Counted from the stretch's first letter, positions 43,553 through 54,811 are shown. The stretch is DNA of 64,000 nt from Typhlomys cinereus (GCA_023101885.1 JALPQD010000395.1:1126001-1190000), one strand, 5' to 3'. Program-made: numbers and translations. The notes: generated by a model from the letters alone, not told the origin.

Positions 43553-43835
43553 TTCTTTTTTTTTAATTATTTATTCAATTGTGTGTGCGCGCGCATGTAT
43601 GTGTATGTGTGTGTGTGTGTGTGTAGAACCACGGGCAAATTCGGGAACCACCATGGACGCCTCCACCTCCTCCTTGTTTACTCTGCCCGGGGATTCACAG
43701 GCTTTGCCCTACCAGGATTGGAAACGCAGGCCGCCCCTGCTTCCACCTGGCGTCTATATGTGGGGTCTAGGATCCGAACTCAGGACCTTCTGCTTGCAAG
43801 GCAGAGGCTTAACCCCTGAGCCACCTCTCCAGCCC
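43553..43835 (-). mobile_element. Young B2-like tRNA SINE with internal (TG)n
   Basis: Full-length copy whose head (ggggctggagaggtggctca on the minus strand) lies at the right end. It is flanked by a perfect 16-bp target-site duplication ctctccaccattttct at 43537-43552 and 43836-43851. The (TG)n run sits at 43580-43624, the fixed position seen in the other copies. Inserted in Fibcd1 intron 2, antisense to the gene. Confidence 0.9.
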
Positions 43836-43851
43836 CTCTCCACCATTTTCT

Positions 43852-44739
43852 AAAACAGAAAATGGAATTGAGGCGCAGAAGGCTATGCTGGTTCGCACTA
43901 GGTTTCGTGGCCAGGTCAGGCCTGGGGTCCAGTCTCCATTCTCTGCCCAACCTCCAGCTGTTCGTCACTGAACCCTTGTGACTCAGCTCAGGGCTCAAGC
44001 CAGCTCCCACCTCCACCAGCTGCCCCTGCCTTCGGTACCCCTCCCTGTTTAGCTTCCCGTTGCTGACCAGGCACTCAGTCACCCAGAGCTCACACACAGT
44101 AGTCCTTTGGTCTCTCCCTGGAGGCTGCAGCTGGAGAAATTACAGCCCATGTCACCCTGTCTGGGTGACTGATGGGGGGGTGGTGGTCCCCCCCAAGTGA
44201 GGGGACATATAGCCAGCTTCCTGCTGCTCCTCCCTCAAGCCCGTCAGCAGGGCGGGAGACTGACAGACTCTGGGTGGCATGAGCCCCACTCCACCTCCCT
44301 GAGCTCAGCTCGGCTGGCCACAGATGTCCCCTCTGAGCAGGAGTGCCCTCCATGAAACGTTCCTGCAAGATGGAGAGTGCCCCCAGGCCCTGGTGCCACA
44401 GCTCACTCGGTGTAATCCCCTCCTGTTGTTCCACCCTCACCCCCTCTGCCAGCTCCCCGAGCCCTCAGCTGGCAGCAGAGACCTGAGGTAGGATCGCATG
44501 CGGCTACTGCTCGATGCCCAGCAGACCGAGCTGTTCTGCCCGCAAGCTTGAGCACAGGCCCACCTGAAGCAGCTGGGCGACGTGAGCAGGCAGCAGCCCC
44601 CGCTAGATAAATTCTTCCTGTCTGAAAAAACGGGGTAACCGAGACTGAGCTCACGGGCACGCTGGTGCTCCTGACTGCAGCGTTCCGTAGCTCTCTGGTG
44701 CTCGGAGACACCTACTGTGGGTTCCATCTGTAAACTGAT
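43852..44739 (+). other. Fibcd1: Intron 2, unique sequence
   Basis: No exon or recognised repeat. Open frames on the minus strand here lack starts with supporting context and resemble nothing known. Confidence 0.35.
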
Positions 44740-44920
44740 TTTTTTTTTTTTTTGAGAGGGTGGAAGGGATACATACATGCTTTTGTGCAGGGGGGGAAGA
44801 AAGTCAGAGAATAATTTTTAGGAGACGGTTTTCTCCTTCCACCACGTGGACTTCCAGCATTGAATTCAGGACACTAGGCTTGTGAACAGGGCCTTACCTG
44901 CTGAGCTATCTTGCTGCACT
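44740..44920 (-). mobile_element. Old B2/B3-like SINE
   Basis: Begins with a T-run (44739-44753) and ends in a head-like stretch cttacctgctgagctatcttgc, the complement of the tRNA-related gcaagatagctcagcaggtaag. Diverged, with an antisense orientation. Confidence 0.55.
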
Positions 44921-44949
44921 GTAAACAGAATATGAAGCCACTGAAGGCC

Positions 44950-45200
44950 GCTGTTAAACTCAGGGGCTAAGACTCTGACTCACAAGCAGAAGGTCCTGAG
45001 TTGAGACCTCAGGTCCCACATAAAAACGCCAGGTGGAAACTACTGCGGTCTGTACTTCCGGTCCTGACAGGTGGAACCTGGGAAATCCCAGAGCAAAGCA
45101 GTAACGAGGTAGAACACCCCAGGATGATTCCCAGCGTTCCCCTTGGGTCTCCGCTGGTACCCACACTCAGGTAGGTGCCCCCTGATACGCACACAAACCC
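44950..45200 (+). mobile_element. Old relative of the B2-like SINE
   Basis: Aligns by eye with the older subfamily: aaactcaggggctaagactc, cacaagcagaaggtcctgag, cacataaaaacgccaggtgg, then cctgggaaatcccagagcaaagc and gaggtagaac. It lacks the (TG)n tail of the young copies. Confidence 0.75.
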
Positions 45201-46820
45201 TTTTTGAGTGGAAAAGACTTCCACCTTGGGTTCTGGGAGTCTGTTAACTAGCACTTTTCCACCCAGTAACCCCAGGGCAAGATGTTTGTTGCCTCAGTGT
45301 GCAGAGGGGTAAACTGAGGCACAGTGGCAAAGAGCCTCTCAAAGGCTCGGCTGCTGCGGAGCCACACTGGAAGCAGCTGCCCTGATTTCATGGGCTCCAG
45401 TCACCGCAGGCTCTGCCCGCGATGATGCACACAGCTCATCGAGCAGGGACTGACTCCCCATTAATTCGGGGCAGGTTTGTTTTCAACGGTAATCATTCGC
45501 TAGTTTAATCCAAAGTTGTCTCTGCCTGCCAGCGAGGGGGAGGGGCCATGCCCAAGCTACTGCGTGTTTTCCGGCCACAGTGATTCAGGAGAGTCACATG
45601 GTGCAATTTACTGAGGGGGCCTTGGCTAGCCTTGCCCCAAGAGCTGTCTGCTCCCCCCACCCCCCACCCCGGACTCTGTGGAGCTTGACCACAGGTCACA
45701 GTGGTGAAACCCACAGGCTCCCCCTGCCCACTAGAGTGCTGGACCCCAGCTCTCGGCATCACCTGCTCAGCCGAGGGGAAACTGACATGGCTGGGAGCGA
45801 CTCAGGGCCCTGCCTCCCCACGACCCGAGAATCACATTCTGTAAACCTCAGGCTGGTGTATTCCTCCCTCCCTCCCTCGGATGGGCTGTTATCTGGAGAG
45901 TGACAGGTACGTGGTACTGCTGACGGCTTGCCGCCTGCCAGTCAGAGACTGCCTCGCCTCCCCAGTTCCCATGGCCTCTTAGAGCCCAGGGTGGGGACGC
46001 CAGAGACCCCAGCCAACACAGCCAAGAGACCACTGGAGACCCCGTGCCGCCCTGCTGGGCTCCAACCCAGGGAAAGAGATGGTGGGGAGGGTGTGAGAGA
46101 TAAGCGTTACCTCGCATGGCTGGAGCGCACATCTGAGAATAGGTCATAAGTGACTTCCCACCCCAGAGAGACAGGCTCCTCATCCTGATCTGCAGTGTGT
46201 ATGTACGTGTGTGTGTGCGCGCGCACGCCTCTGCATGTTACTTCTCCAGGGTCATGCAGCTAATGAGTAGGGGAGGGGACCAAAGGCACAATGGACCCAG
46301 GGAGCACCACGGTCCAGCGCTCACCCCCGCCTGGGCTGACTTCAGGACGGGCAGCCTAGGGCTCCTCTCCTTCGACAACCAAGCCGCAAGTAGTCTGAGT
46401 CCTGGTCCGTGCCCAGGGATCAGAGTCTTGGCTCTGGCCAGCATTGTGGGGGGCCTGTGAGGTCAAGGACATCACACAACTGCAGAAGCTCCCCATTATG
46501 CTCAAAGGGGTGCGTGATAGGAGTGGAAGGCATCCTTGGTCCCGCGTCCAGCCCGAAAGCCACCAGCCAGTCCCCGGACTCCACATCCTTCCCAAACCTC
46601 AGGCTCCCTCCTTCACACGCAGAGAGACCACCCCTGCCTTGTCGCCCTGTGTGGGGCTTTGAAGAGGTGGAAGGTGGGGTGGTCTGTAGCCAGGAATGAG
46701 AACTGAGGACCCCGCTGGAGTCTGATGCTAGGCGGTGCTCTGGGGGGTGTGATCAGCAGCCTCCACAGCGGAGGCCAGTGAGGGGACGCTCAGCCCCCCA
46801 CCCCATCGAAGGACCAAGAC
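45201..46820 (+). other. Fibcd1: Intron 2, middle
   Basis: Mostly unique. A MIR-like scrap (ggtaaactgaggcacagtgg) is at about 45310. An AT-rich patch at 45460-45520 (cattaattcgggg, ggtaatcattcgctag, tttaatccaaag) might be regulatory. A short TG/GC run lies near 46196-46220. Confidence 0.4.
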
Positions 46821-46824
46821 TCGC

Positions 46825-47063
46825 CGGGATACGGCTCAGTGGGTAGAGTGTTTGCCTTTCGTGAGTGGAGCCCTGAATTCAATAACCAGGCTGACAGGGC
46901 ACACAGGTAATCCTGGCGCTTGGGAGGCGAAGGCGGGAGGATCAGAAGTTTAAGGCCAGTCTTGACTACACGGCAAATTCAAGGCCAGCTTGGATTACAT
47001 GAGCTAAATCCTGCCTCAAAAAAAAAAAAAAAAAAAAAAAAAGAAAGAAAGAAAGAAAGAAAG
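46825..47063 (+). mobile_element. B4-type (ID head plus B1) SINE with A-tail and (AAAG)n
   Basis: The head gccgggatacggctcagtgg is followed by a B1-like body (taatcctggcgcttgggagg, then aaggccagtcttgactacac). The tail is an A-run of about 25 bases from about 47017 and then (GAAA)n to 47063, a microsatellite that grew from the poly(A) tail. Confidence 0.8.
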
Positions 47064-47315
47064 ATGGGCTGGTGAGATATCTCAGTGGACGAGGCATCTG
47101 CTTGCAAGCCTGGTGACCTGAGTTCACTCTCTGGAAGCCCACGTGGCAGGAGAGACCTGATTCTGACTTCTACCTGTGTACTGTAGCATGCAAGAGGCTC
47201 GCTCGCTCTTCTCCTTTCTTTCTCCCTCTCCTTCTCCCTCTCCCTCCTTCCTCTGTCTCTCTCAAATAAATGAGAGAGGAAAGGAAGAAGGAAGGAAGAA
47301 GGAAGGAAGAAAAAT
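47064..47315 (+). mobile_element. B2-like SINE followed by GGAA-rich tract
   Basis: Head gggctggtgagatatctcag, body with gcaagcctggtgacctgagttc, and a CT-rich 3' half ending tctctctcaaataaatgagaga (polyadenylation-type AATAAA). A purine-rich (GGAAGAA)n run follows to about 47315. Confidence 0.75.
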
Positions 47316-47667
47316 AACCCAGGGCCTGGTCAAAGTGCCCACCACAGTGTGGGCTTGACTAGTGGGTGACTTTGGGGTGACTTTGGGGTGCACCTGTCTT
47401 TGCTGATGCTCACTGTTCCCTCTACCTGCCTCTGGGTCGCTGGCCTGTGCATATCTGACTGCATCGCCCGGAGCTTCGATCCTCAGAGCCTCGAGGTCTC
47501 CGCTTGGCACAATTTGTCAGAGGTCAGCTGACCTTTCAAACCGTGTCAGACAGGGACCCAAGGCCGGAGCAGGCCGGGGGCTGCTGCAGACCAGGGGCTG
47601 GGGAGGGGGCTTCCCTGATGGGATGCACCTGAGTCCCGGCCCCTCCGATGCTCTCTGTGTTCTGCAG
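47316..47667 (+). other. Fibcd1: Intron 2, 3' end
   Basis: Unique sequence running into the exon 3 acceptor ctctgtgttctgcag. Confidence 0.6.
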
Positions 47668-47827
47668 CTTCTCTCTGAAAGTCAAGGCCACATGGCCCAT
47701 CTGGTGAACTCGGTCAGCGACGTCTTGGAAGCTCTGCAGAGGGAGAGGGGGCTGGGCCGGCCCCGAGTCAAGGCCGACCTTCAGAGGGCGCCATCCAGGG
47801 GAGCCCGTCCTCGGGGCTGCGCCAACG
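47668..47827 (+). CDS. Fibcd1: Fibcd1 exon 3: end of stalk
   Basis: Encodes residues 183-235 plus the first base of codon 236. It runs from LLSESQGHMAHLVNSVSDVL, continuing the helical stalk with heptad-like hydrophobic spacing, to a basic linker (RGARPRGCAN) just before the fibrinogen-related domain. The acceptor is tctgcag|c and the donor is g|gtaaga, leaving phase 1. The basic Arg/Lys-rich linker with a single Cys is also present in the human protein as I recall it. Intron 3, which follows, is only 374 bp. Confidence 0.95.
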
Positions 47828-48201
47828 GTAAGATGTGCCTACCTTCCCCGGGGTTCTCAGGTGCCCAGCCCCAAGGAGCAGGGAATGCTGAGGCAAGGTT
47901 AGGACACCAAACCCTGCCCATTGGCTTTGATGGACAGGGACATGTTGCTGTGGATGGAGAGCTTCTTGCATCCGGGAAGCCCCTCATCCACACCCTTCCA
48001 CTGAGCCCTTGACCCATTTTCCAAATGAGGAAAGAGAGGCCCAGAGGAATTCACCCAGGGAAGGCTGAGGTCTGACTCCTGGGTTGGTGCTCTTGACTGC
48101 AGAGGGACACACACGTCACAGAGATGCAGGGGTGGTTTCGCAGGGAGGGGGTGGCTGGATCCAAGGCGCTGGCTGCAGCTGATGTTCTTTGACTGTCTTA
48201 G
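47828..48201 (+). other. Fibcd1: Intron 3 (374 bp)
   Basis: Short intron with donor gtaaga and acceptor gtcttag. It contains a MIR-like trace (ccattttccaaatgaggaaagagaggcccagagg). Its small size keeps exons 3 and 4 together. Confidence 0.8.
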
Positions 48202-48338
48202 GCTCTCGGCCCCGGGACTGCCTGGATGTCCTACTGAGCGGGCAGCAGGATGACGGGGTCTACTCCGTCTTCCCCACCCACTACCCTGCTGGCTTCCAGG
48301 TCTACTGCGACATGCGCACAGACGGCGGCGGCTGGACG
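48202..48338 (+). CDS. Fibcd1: Fibcd1 exon 4: start of fibrinogen-related domain
   Basis: Completes codon 236 (Gly) and encodes residues 237-281. It contains the FReD opening: [13 protein letters not shown], then [15 protein letters not shown], then [13 protein letters not shown]. The two cysteines, residues 242 and 271, are the conserved first disulfide pair of fibrinogen-like domains, and YCDM..DGGGWT is the family signature. The acceptor is gtcttag|g and the donor acg|gtgagt. Exons 3 and 4 sit close together, while the next exon is 12 kb away. Confidence 0.95.
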
Positions 48339-49190
48339 GTGAGTCTGGGTCCACGCGCCCTGTGTCTTGGGCAGCTGCTGCCCGGCGCCCACAAAACAGC
48401 CCTACTCGGCATGTGCTGCCCAGCCCAAACCCTGTTCACTCCCACACTTGCTTGGGACCAGAGAGTCTGTCCTTCAGGGAGCCGAGGGCCAGGAGAAGAT
48501 ACTGTAGCCCCAGTCCCTTGAGTGTCTAGGGCGTGGGTTCTCAGGGTGCAGTGGGAAGTCCTAGGATAGAGCAATTTAAGGGATCATTGCTAATATGCAC
48601 TTTAGTACCACTAGGGCTATTTGTGCCTACTCAGGAGAGGGTGCTTGTGCTGGGGAAAGGAAGGGGGGCATCCTGCCAGGAGATCTCTGACCCCTGCCCC
48701 CCTCTATACCTGACTGGGCAGTGAGGAAATGGGACTCTCAACCAGACAGCAGGGGTGACAGCCACCAGTGTCTTGAAGTTCACCCGAGCATGCTATGGAT
48801 CCAGCAGGGCCCAGATAGCACGTTGTCTGCACAGCATCAGCCTGGAGATACGACTCTATGTCCTCAGGAGCCTGTGACGTCGTCAGCTTGACATCGTAGG
48901 GGACGTGACAGGGCTGAAACCTGAATTTCATGAAAACGTTAGTGTGTTCTTGCTGGAGGTATTATTCGGAGGACATGCTGAAGTTTCTTGTTTTGGTTTT
49001 CGTTAACTGTTCTGAAAGGTCACAGCTTTCTCAGCTCTTGTACTGTACGGAGCCAAGCAGCGGGCAGCAACCGTCCCTATTCTGGCGCTGAAGGCTCCTG
49101 ACATGAGCATTCTGTCCCCTCCTTCACTCTGACCCTCTCGGGAGGCCCAGCCGCCAAGTCGCGCCTCAGCAACGCACCATTAACTATTGT
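48339..49190 (+). other. Fibcd1: Intron 4, 5' part
   Basis: Unique sequence after the gtgagt donor; no exon recognised. Confidence 0.45.
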
Positions 49191-49199
49191 GTGATCTTG

Positions 49200-49388
49200 T
49201 GCAAATTGTATTTACTTACTTTATTGAGCGATAGCGCGGGTGTGCACATCCACCGCATATGTGGAGGTCAGAGGACAACTTTCAGAAGCTGGTTCTCTTG
49301 TCCTGCCATGTGGACTCCGGGAATTGAACTCAGAGTACCGCGTTTGTGCAAAGGTGACTTTACCCATCGAGCCATCTCACCTGCCCCT
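49200..49388 (-). mobile_element. B3/B2-like SINE, antisense
   Basis: On the minus strand it starts with an aggggcaggtgagatggctc head and contains ggtactctgagttcaattcc and ccacatggcaggacaagaga, which match the rodent B3/B2 layout. On the + strand it reads from ttacttactttattgagcg. Confidence 0.75.
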
Positions 49389-50239
49389 ATGCACATTGTA
49401 AAGCTGCAGACAAGGGACTTTCCCTAACAGTTTAGAGTGTGCAGGGATCCAGGCTGGAAGTCGCTGTGGACAGAGGCTGCTCTGGGCTATTCCTACAGAC
49501 ACAGGTGTTCCCCATGTGCCTAAGGATGGGGGCGCTTCTGAGCATGTGTGACAAGCGCAGGTATGCCGGAGCTCTGGAGTCACAAAGCGTGTGGCTCTCT
49601 ACGGTCACGCAGTCAGCCAGAGGGTGTGGCATAGGAACATGGGATGGCCCAGGTCGGGGTTTGAGGCAGGAACTGGGGAGCTATGGGTGCTGAAGAGAAG
49701 AAAGATGGCATAAGAACCATGCTTCAGGAGCCGTGTTCTTGGGCAGAGCTGGAGGGAGCTCCTAGGGGACCGTGTCTGTGGATGGGGCTCTGCTGACAGG
49801 CCTGACAGCCCCTCTAACCCACAGGCACTGGAGCGGACGTTCTGTCATCCGTAGATGATCTGGAGGTAACGGTATTGCTCTGTGATCCATGCAAGTTTCT
49901 TAAACTCTCTGAGCTCCAGTTTGCTCATGCATTGCTTAGAGTTCTCAAAGGCGAGCACCAGGCAGGTGCGGACATGCTGGGGGGCAGGGGAATCCAGAGA
50001 CACCCGGAACTGACTGGCTCCCAGGTCTGGCAGGGGAGACCTGGTGAGAACCACCTTCTTGGGGGTCACTGCCGCCATGCATTGGGCACCGTGAAATCTG
50101 GCTGGGCATCCTGCTGTCTTCCTTCGAAGGCCCTTCCGGCTGGTCAGCCAGTGATTCACAATCCCCCAATGCCCCTGTCACACTGCCATGCACGGAACCG
50201 ATGTTGTGAAGCCCCTCCTCTCGCGCCAATCGTGATAAG
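49389..50239 (+). other. Fibcd1: Intron 4 with MIR trace
   Basis: A MIR-like piece (tgcaagtttcttaaactctc, then tgagctccagtttgctcatg) lies at about 49888-49930. Otherwise unique. Confidence 0.45.
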
Positions 50240-50445
50240 AATAGGCCAAAAGTCGGAGGGCTTGGTGGGTAAAGCGGTTTCCGCCCAAGCACGAGAGGTC
50301 TGGGATCTGAATGCAATCCCCAGCTCCCTGTGGAAGTCAGATGCGACATCATGTCTGTGGTACCAGGCAGGGAGGGACAGGGAGAACTCTGGTAAATCCA
50401 GGCTCCAGGTTCAGCGGGAGAACCTGTCTCAGAAAATAAAGTGGA
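50240..50445 (+). mobile_element. Old B2/B4-like SINE
   Basis: Degenerate tRNA-like head (cggagggcttggtgggtaaa, gtctgggatctgaatgcaat) followed by a body with gacatcatgtctgtggtacc and a tail agaacctgtctcagaaaata. Family assignment is tentative. Confidence 0.5.
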
Positions 50446-51165
50446 GCGCGATTGAGGCAGATACCTGATCATGAGCCATACCCTGGGCTCAATGTGGGCC
50501 CCCCACAGTGACCCCACCTGACTTCACTCCCCAGGGCGGGAGGCTGTGTGGTCCCAGGAGACAGAAGCCCAGCTGCTCACAGAGTGGGCAGGTAGAGACC
50601 CCCCCCAATGTCTCTGACCGTAGTCTCCCAAGGGGTGCCTCCGTCTCTCAGCAAGACTCTTGGCGTTGACCGTTCTTGGTGTGTTGATGTCCAGGCTGAT
50701 GGACGTCCAGGGAAGGAGTTTCACATTAGATAAAGCAACGACCTAGAAGCAGAGGAGGGAAGTGTTTCAGGGAGCGTGCGGTAGATGCACACGTCAGCTT
50801 TGAAAGGGGTCGCTATCCCCGGTGGGAGGATGGGGTGGGGAGCTGGGCAGAGCCTGCCATTAGAGCAGGACTAAGAACAGCCAAGAATCCCCCACCCGCG
50901 CCCTGAGCGCTCCAAGATGGACATATCTCTAAACCTGTCTTCAAGCTCCGAGGACAGCTTTTAAATGTGTGGATCCGTGTCTGGGGTTAAAAGCTCTTTT
51001 GTTTGTGTAACTGTTCAGAGGCTGAGTTATGGCCTTCGCCTCTGGGATCCCAGGGCAGGCAGGCAGGCAGAGCAGCCTGGAGGCCCCAGCCGGGCCCAGA
51101 AATGAGAGTGGGGGTTAGCGTGGGCTTACTGACCAGCCGAGGGTCACGTGTGGCTCGGGGTCTCA
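50446..51165 (+). other. Fibcd1: Intron 4, unique sequence
   Basis: No exon or clear repeat. A short (GGCA)n cluster at 51055-51070. Confidence 0.35.
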
Positions 51166-51169
51166 CACT

Positions 51170-51430
51170 CAGATGGACGGACCTGGAGCCAATCTCCTGG
51201 GAGTCAATCAGGATTTGGGCCAGGTAATTCCTTTGGCCTCGGCTTCAGGGGCGATTATCGGGGAGTGAGTGAGGAGCGAGGGGCGGTGACATGGGGGGGC
51301 TGCTTGGCCCTGTGCTCCGACAGGAGAGGCAGAGAGAGCTGCAAAGCGCTCGCGTGCCCGGTCGACGTTAATATCCATTTGGCTTCCGTCAGAAGCAATC
51401 TTTCCCCAGGTACCGCCGGACATCTGTCAG
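51170..51430. promoter_or_regulatory. Candidate intronic conserved element
   Basis: Repeat-free block with GAGTCAATCAGGATTTG, GGTAATTCC, GCGATTATCGGGG, GTTAATATCCATTTGG and AAGCAATCTTTCC. The motif density contrasts with its flanks. Inferred from composition only. Confidence 0.3.
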
Positions 51431-52830
51431 GATCACTACCTGCCATGCAGAATCTCTCGGACTCTCAATTGTTGTTTGGGAGGGTGCTGGCATCCCTCAT
51501 GCCATTCATCCTAGTTAGGTGCCCATCCAAACCACCTGGCCTCGGGCTCCAACACAGCCTGGTCACTCATTGGAGGACCAGACACAGTGCTGGGCTCGCG
51601 GGCCCGACTGGACGCTGCAGTCATGATCTGCCTTCCAAAAGTTGGCACAGCCGGGGTGAGCCTCGTTCTGAGGGCATTGTACCCCGTACCCTGCTGGCAC
51701 CACCCCGAAGCTCCTTCTGCCCCTAGGGGTTGCCCCAAAGGGCAAGGGGTTTGCCTAGGCCAGTCATTGAGCGAGACCTCCCGAGGCAAGTCAGCACAAT
51801 TAACCATCACCATACAATTAACTGTCCCCAGGGACCGGGAGCCGGCTGGCACTGGAACAGCGCGGGAAGCTCCCGACCTGGAGGGCAGTGAGCAAGGGCT
51901 TGCGTTAGGGATGAGGGTCGCAGGGTTCCCACACAGAGCTCTGAGCCCAGGCTAGGACCTCAGGGATGGGGATAAAGTGGGGTGCAGAGCAGGGAGGGAC
52001 AGGCTGTTTGGGACGAGGTTGCCCTATGCCTCTGTGGGCATTATGTGGTGTAAGAAGCTTGGGTCAGATGGCGGTGGGCAGTGGATCACGTGGGTGATGG
52101 AGGAGTTAGACTCCTTCTGAGGGCAGAGTGGGCTCCTGGCACCAGAGGGGTTCAGCAGGGATGGGGTGACCCCAATGAGATGAAGGGTACTATAGGTCTG
52201 GGGGGGCAGCTGTATGGCAGGGGTTTTGCAGAGTGAGACCTCGCTGTAGATGTGGTGCTGCTGTGTAGGAACAAGGCTACTCATTGCTGGGTGGGGGTGG
52301 AGGGACCTCAGGGCAGACGGACAGGTGTCTCAAGATAGCTGCGGCTGACCTAGAGCCTCCACCTCCCTGTGCTCGCCGCGGGCCACAGTGAGCAGAGAGG
52401 AGCCACACAGCCAAATCCCTCACTGCTGAACTTGACACTCTGCCCAGCCCAGGAGGCGGGGCTGCCCGGGGTGACCTCCTACCGTGGGCTCGCCCTAGCC
52501 ACATTTCCTTGCTAGCCCCCGAAATCCCCCCTCCCACGAGTCCCCCCATACCGGCTCCTTCCCTTCACCATCACAGATTCCCACCTGTCCCTGTCATCCC
52601 TCCTTTGTCCTGGCCGGGGCAGGAACTGGGTCCTCTCGAGGCCACCTTAGCCTGTCCTTGCACCCTGATACCCGCCAGATGAGTGGCCGCAGGCCCCGCA
52701 CACCCCACCTCTGAGCTCCACTTTCATCTGCTTAACTCCACCTCTGAACCCCACTTTCCCCGTCTGCCACATATAGGGTGATGCAGGCTGCTGTACAGGT
52801 GTGGAAGTCACATCCCAGGTTGCTCTTGAC
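51431..52830 (+). other. Fibcd1: Intron 4, unique sequence
   Basis: No exon or well-formed repeat recognised. Confidence 0.35.
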
Positions 52831-52831
52831 T

Positions 52832-53112
52832 GGAGAGAAGGGGGAGAGGAAAAGGAAGAGGGTGAGAGAGGAGGAGGAAGATGAGAAGGAGGAGGAGGAG
52901 GAAGAGAGAGGCAGAAGAAGAGGAGAGGGAGAAGTTAGAGGAAGAAGGAAGAGGAGGAGGGAGAAGGAGAAAAAGGATGAAGGAGGAACAAAAGAAGGAA
53001 GGGAGGAGGAGGAGGAGGGAGGAGGAGGAGGGGGAGGAAGAGGAGGAAGAGGGGAAAGGAGGAGGAGGGGGGAGGAGGAGGAGGAGGAGGGAGGAAGAAG
53101 AGGAGGAGGAGA
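52832..53112 (+). repeat. Polypurine (GGA/GAA)n tract
   Basis: About 280 bases almost entirely A and G on the + strand. By eye, 52990-53112 (123 bases) has no pyrimidine at all. Dominated by GGA and GAGGAA units. It lies in intron 4 of Fibcd1, with the purines on the coding strand. Confidence 0.95.
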
Positions 53113-53154
53113 TTCTCCTGCTGCCCTGCCCCTCTGTCCCGCAGTCTGACCTCC

Positions 53155-53240
53155 GTGGAGATGTGTTCAGGATGGCAAAGCCACCAGGCCTAATTGCAAA
53201 GTCTCATCTTTAAAATTAAGGGCACAGGTCATAACCATTG
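53155..53240. promoter_or_regulatory. Candidate small conserved element
   Basis: CCTAATTGCAAAG, CATCTTTAAAATTAAGG and GGTCATAACC cluster directly after the polypurine tract. Homeodomain and nuclear-receptor-half-site-like motifs; not part of any repeat I recognise. Confidence 0.25.
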
Positions 53241-54265
53241 GCCCAGCCCCTAGACTCCAGCAGACTTAACGCAGCCTTCCCCGCCCCCACCCCCTCCCCA
53301 TATGCTGCCAGGCTTGTACCCCGTTCTGCTTTGCAACCACTGCTCTACCAGGCGTTTTCCCACCGAGTGAGCCGGGTCGCCGGTTCAGATGTGCTTCTAA
53401 TTGGCTCATAGGCGAGGAAGCCCTCCTTCCCCACGTCTTCATCCCTCCACCGGAGGCTGCAGGCGGAAGAAAAGTCCTGCCCTCACCTCTCTGCAGAACT
53501 TCAAAGGAGCCTGGCAGGTGATCGGCACAGGAAGAGATGAAAAGCTGGGGGCGGGGGTGGGGGGGCGAGGCGGCAGTGAAGGGGCCGCGGCCCCCAGCTG
53601 GGGACCCTGCACTGGAATGTCCAGGGCAGCAGGCCTGAGACTGGCCAGTCTGCTGGACAGATGTACCTCCTTCCTGTGGGGGTGGCGGCTGGGACCAGCC
53701 TTCTTCCTTCTCCACCGGGGCCACGGTGCTGCCCAAGGACCACCCCCTTCGGAGTGACCCTCCATCTGTTGAAGGAAGCCTCTTCCCTTGCGCTGGCCGA
53801 TCTCTCCAGAGTTTAGCATCCAGCGGGAACGCACAGTGTCCATGGGACATGGCACGTGAAGCATTCCGCACAGCATTTGATAAATGGCAGCTTAGAACTG
53901 TGTTTTGCCAGGAGCCGGCAGGCGCTGGCTGCCGAGCCGGGGAAGTGTGGCAGGCTGCCAACCCCGGGGGTGCCATTTCCAGTCACAAACAAGGAGTGGG
54001 CCCATTTCCTTCTGGGCCCGGCAGCTGGTTTGGAAGGATGGAAGGTGAGGGGGGTGGGGGAGCTGTTAGACCTACTGTGCGCTACCAGCTCACACACTGA
54101 TTGCTGCAGGGGCAAGGAAGGGAATAAGAGGGAGGAGCATGGTTCCAGAACTTGACCTAAGTTGCAAGGCCCCAGGAAGCGTGCAGAGCCTCCTTGGGGA
54201 CCACCTTCCAACACCATCCTCACTCCCAGGTCCAAGTGCTTTGTTCCTTCAGAACCAGCAGTGAC
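53241..54265 (+). other. Fibcd1: Intron 4, unique sequence with G-quadruplex candidate
   Basis: No exon. G-runs of 5, 5 and 7 separated by single bases at 53547-53565 could form a quadruplex on the coding strand. Confidence 0.4.
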
Positions 54266-54267
54266 CC

Positions 54268-54430
54268 TGGGCCGGCAAGCTGGCTCAGTGGTGAAAGCAC
54301 TTGTTACCAAACCCGACAACCTGAGTCCATTCCCCGGAGCTCGCAAGGTAGCGAGAGAGAGTCGATCAACTCTCACAACTTATCCTCCGACCTGCACACC
54401 GTACACACGCGGACACGTGCTAATGAACAA
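54268..54430 (+). mobile_element. B2-like SINE
   Basis: Head gggccggcaagctggctcag followed by gtggtgaaagcacttgttac, acaacctgagtccattcccc and a 3' part with tcctccgacctgcacaccg and cacacgcggac. A typical diverged B2-type layout. Confidence 0.65.
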
Positions 54431-54739
54431 ATGTGCGTGTGTGGGAGAATTGGCATTTCCCATGATCCCAGAATTAACAGTGGCGCAGGCCTGAGAGGCT
54501 GGCAGACAGCACGGTTATACAACCACGTGCCCCTGCTGGTCTCCGGGTCTGGACAGCCCCTTGGGGTAGGAAAATCACAGGTGCTAGTAGTAGAGACCAC
54601 CCTGCCTGATTCTTCTTCCACCCCCGGATCTTGGGTCCTCTGACTATCTGACTGTCAGTCATGCCAGATAAGGAAGGGGCTCCTGTCTGCTTGGAGATGC
54701 CGGTGTCCTTCACTATAAGTTATTGAATACAGCGTACCA

Positions 54740-54811
54740 GCACTGTGTGTGTGCACGTGCGTGTGTATGTGTGTGCACGTGAGCATGTGTGTGCACGTGA
54801 GCATGTGTGTG

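Noticed and set aside
52778..53213. Glu/Arg-rich open frames of more than 100 codons.
   Set aside because: Produced by the polypurine tract; low complexity and intronic.
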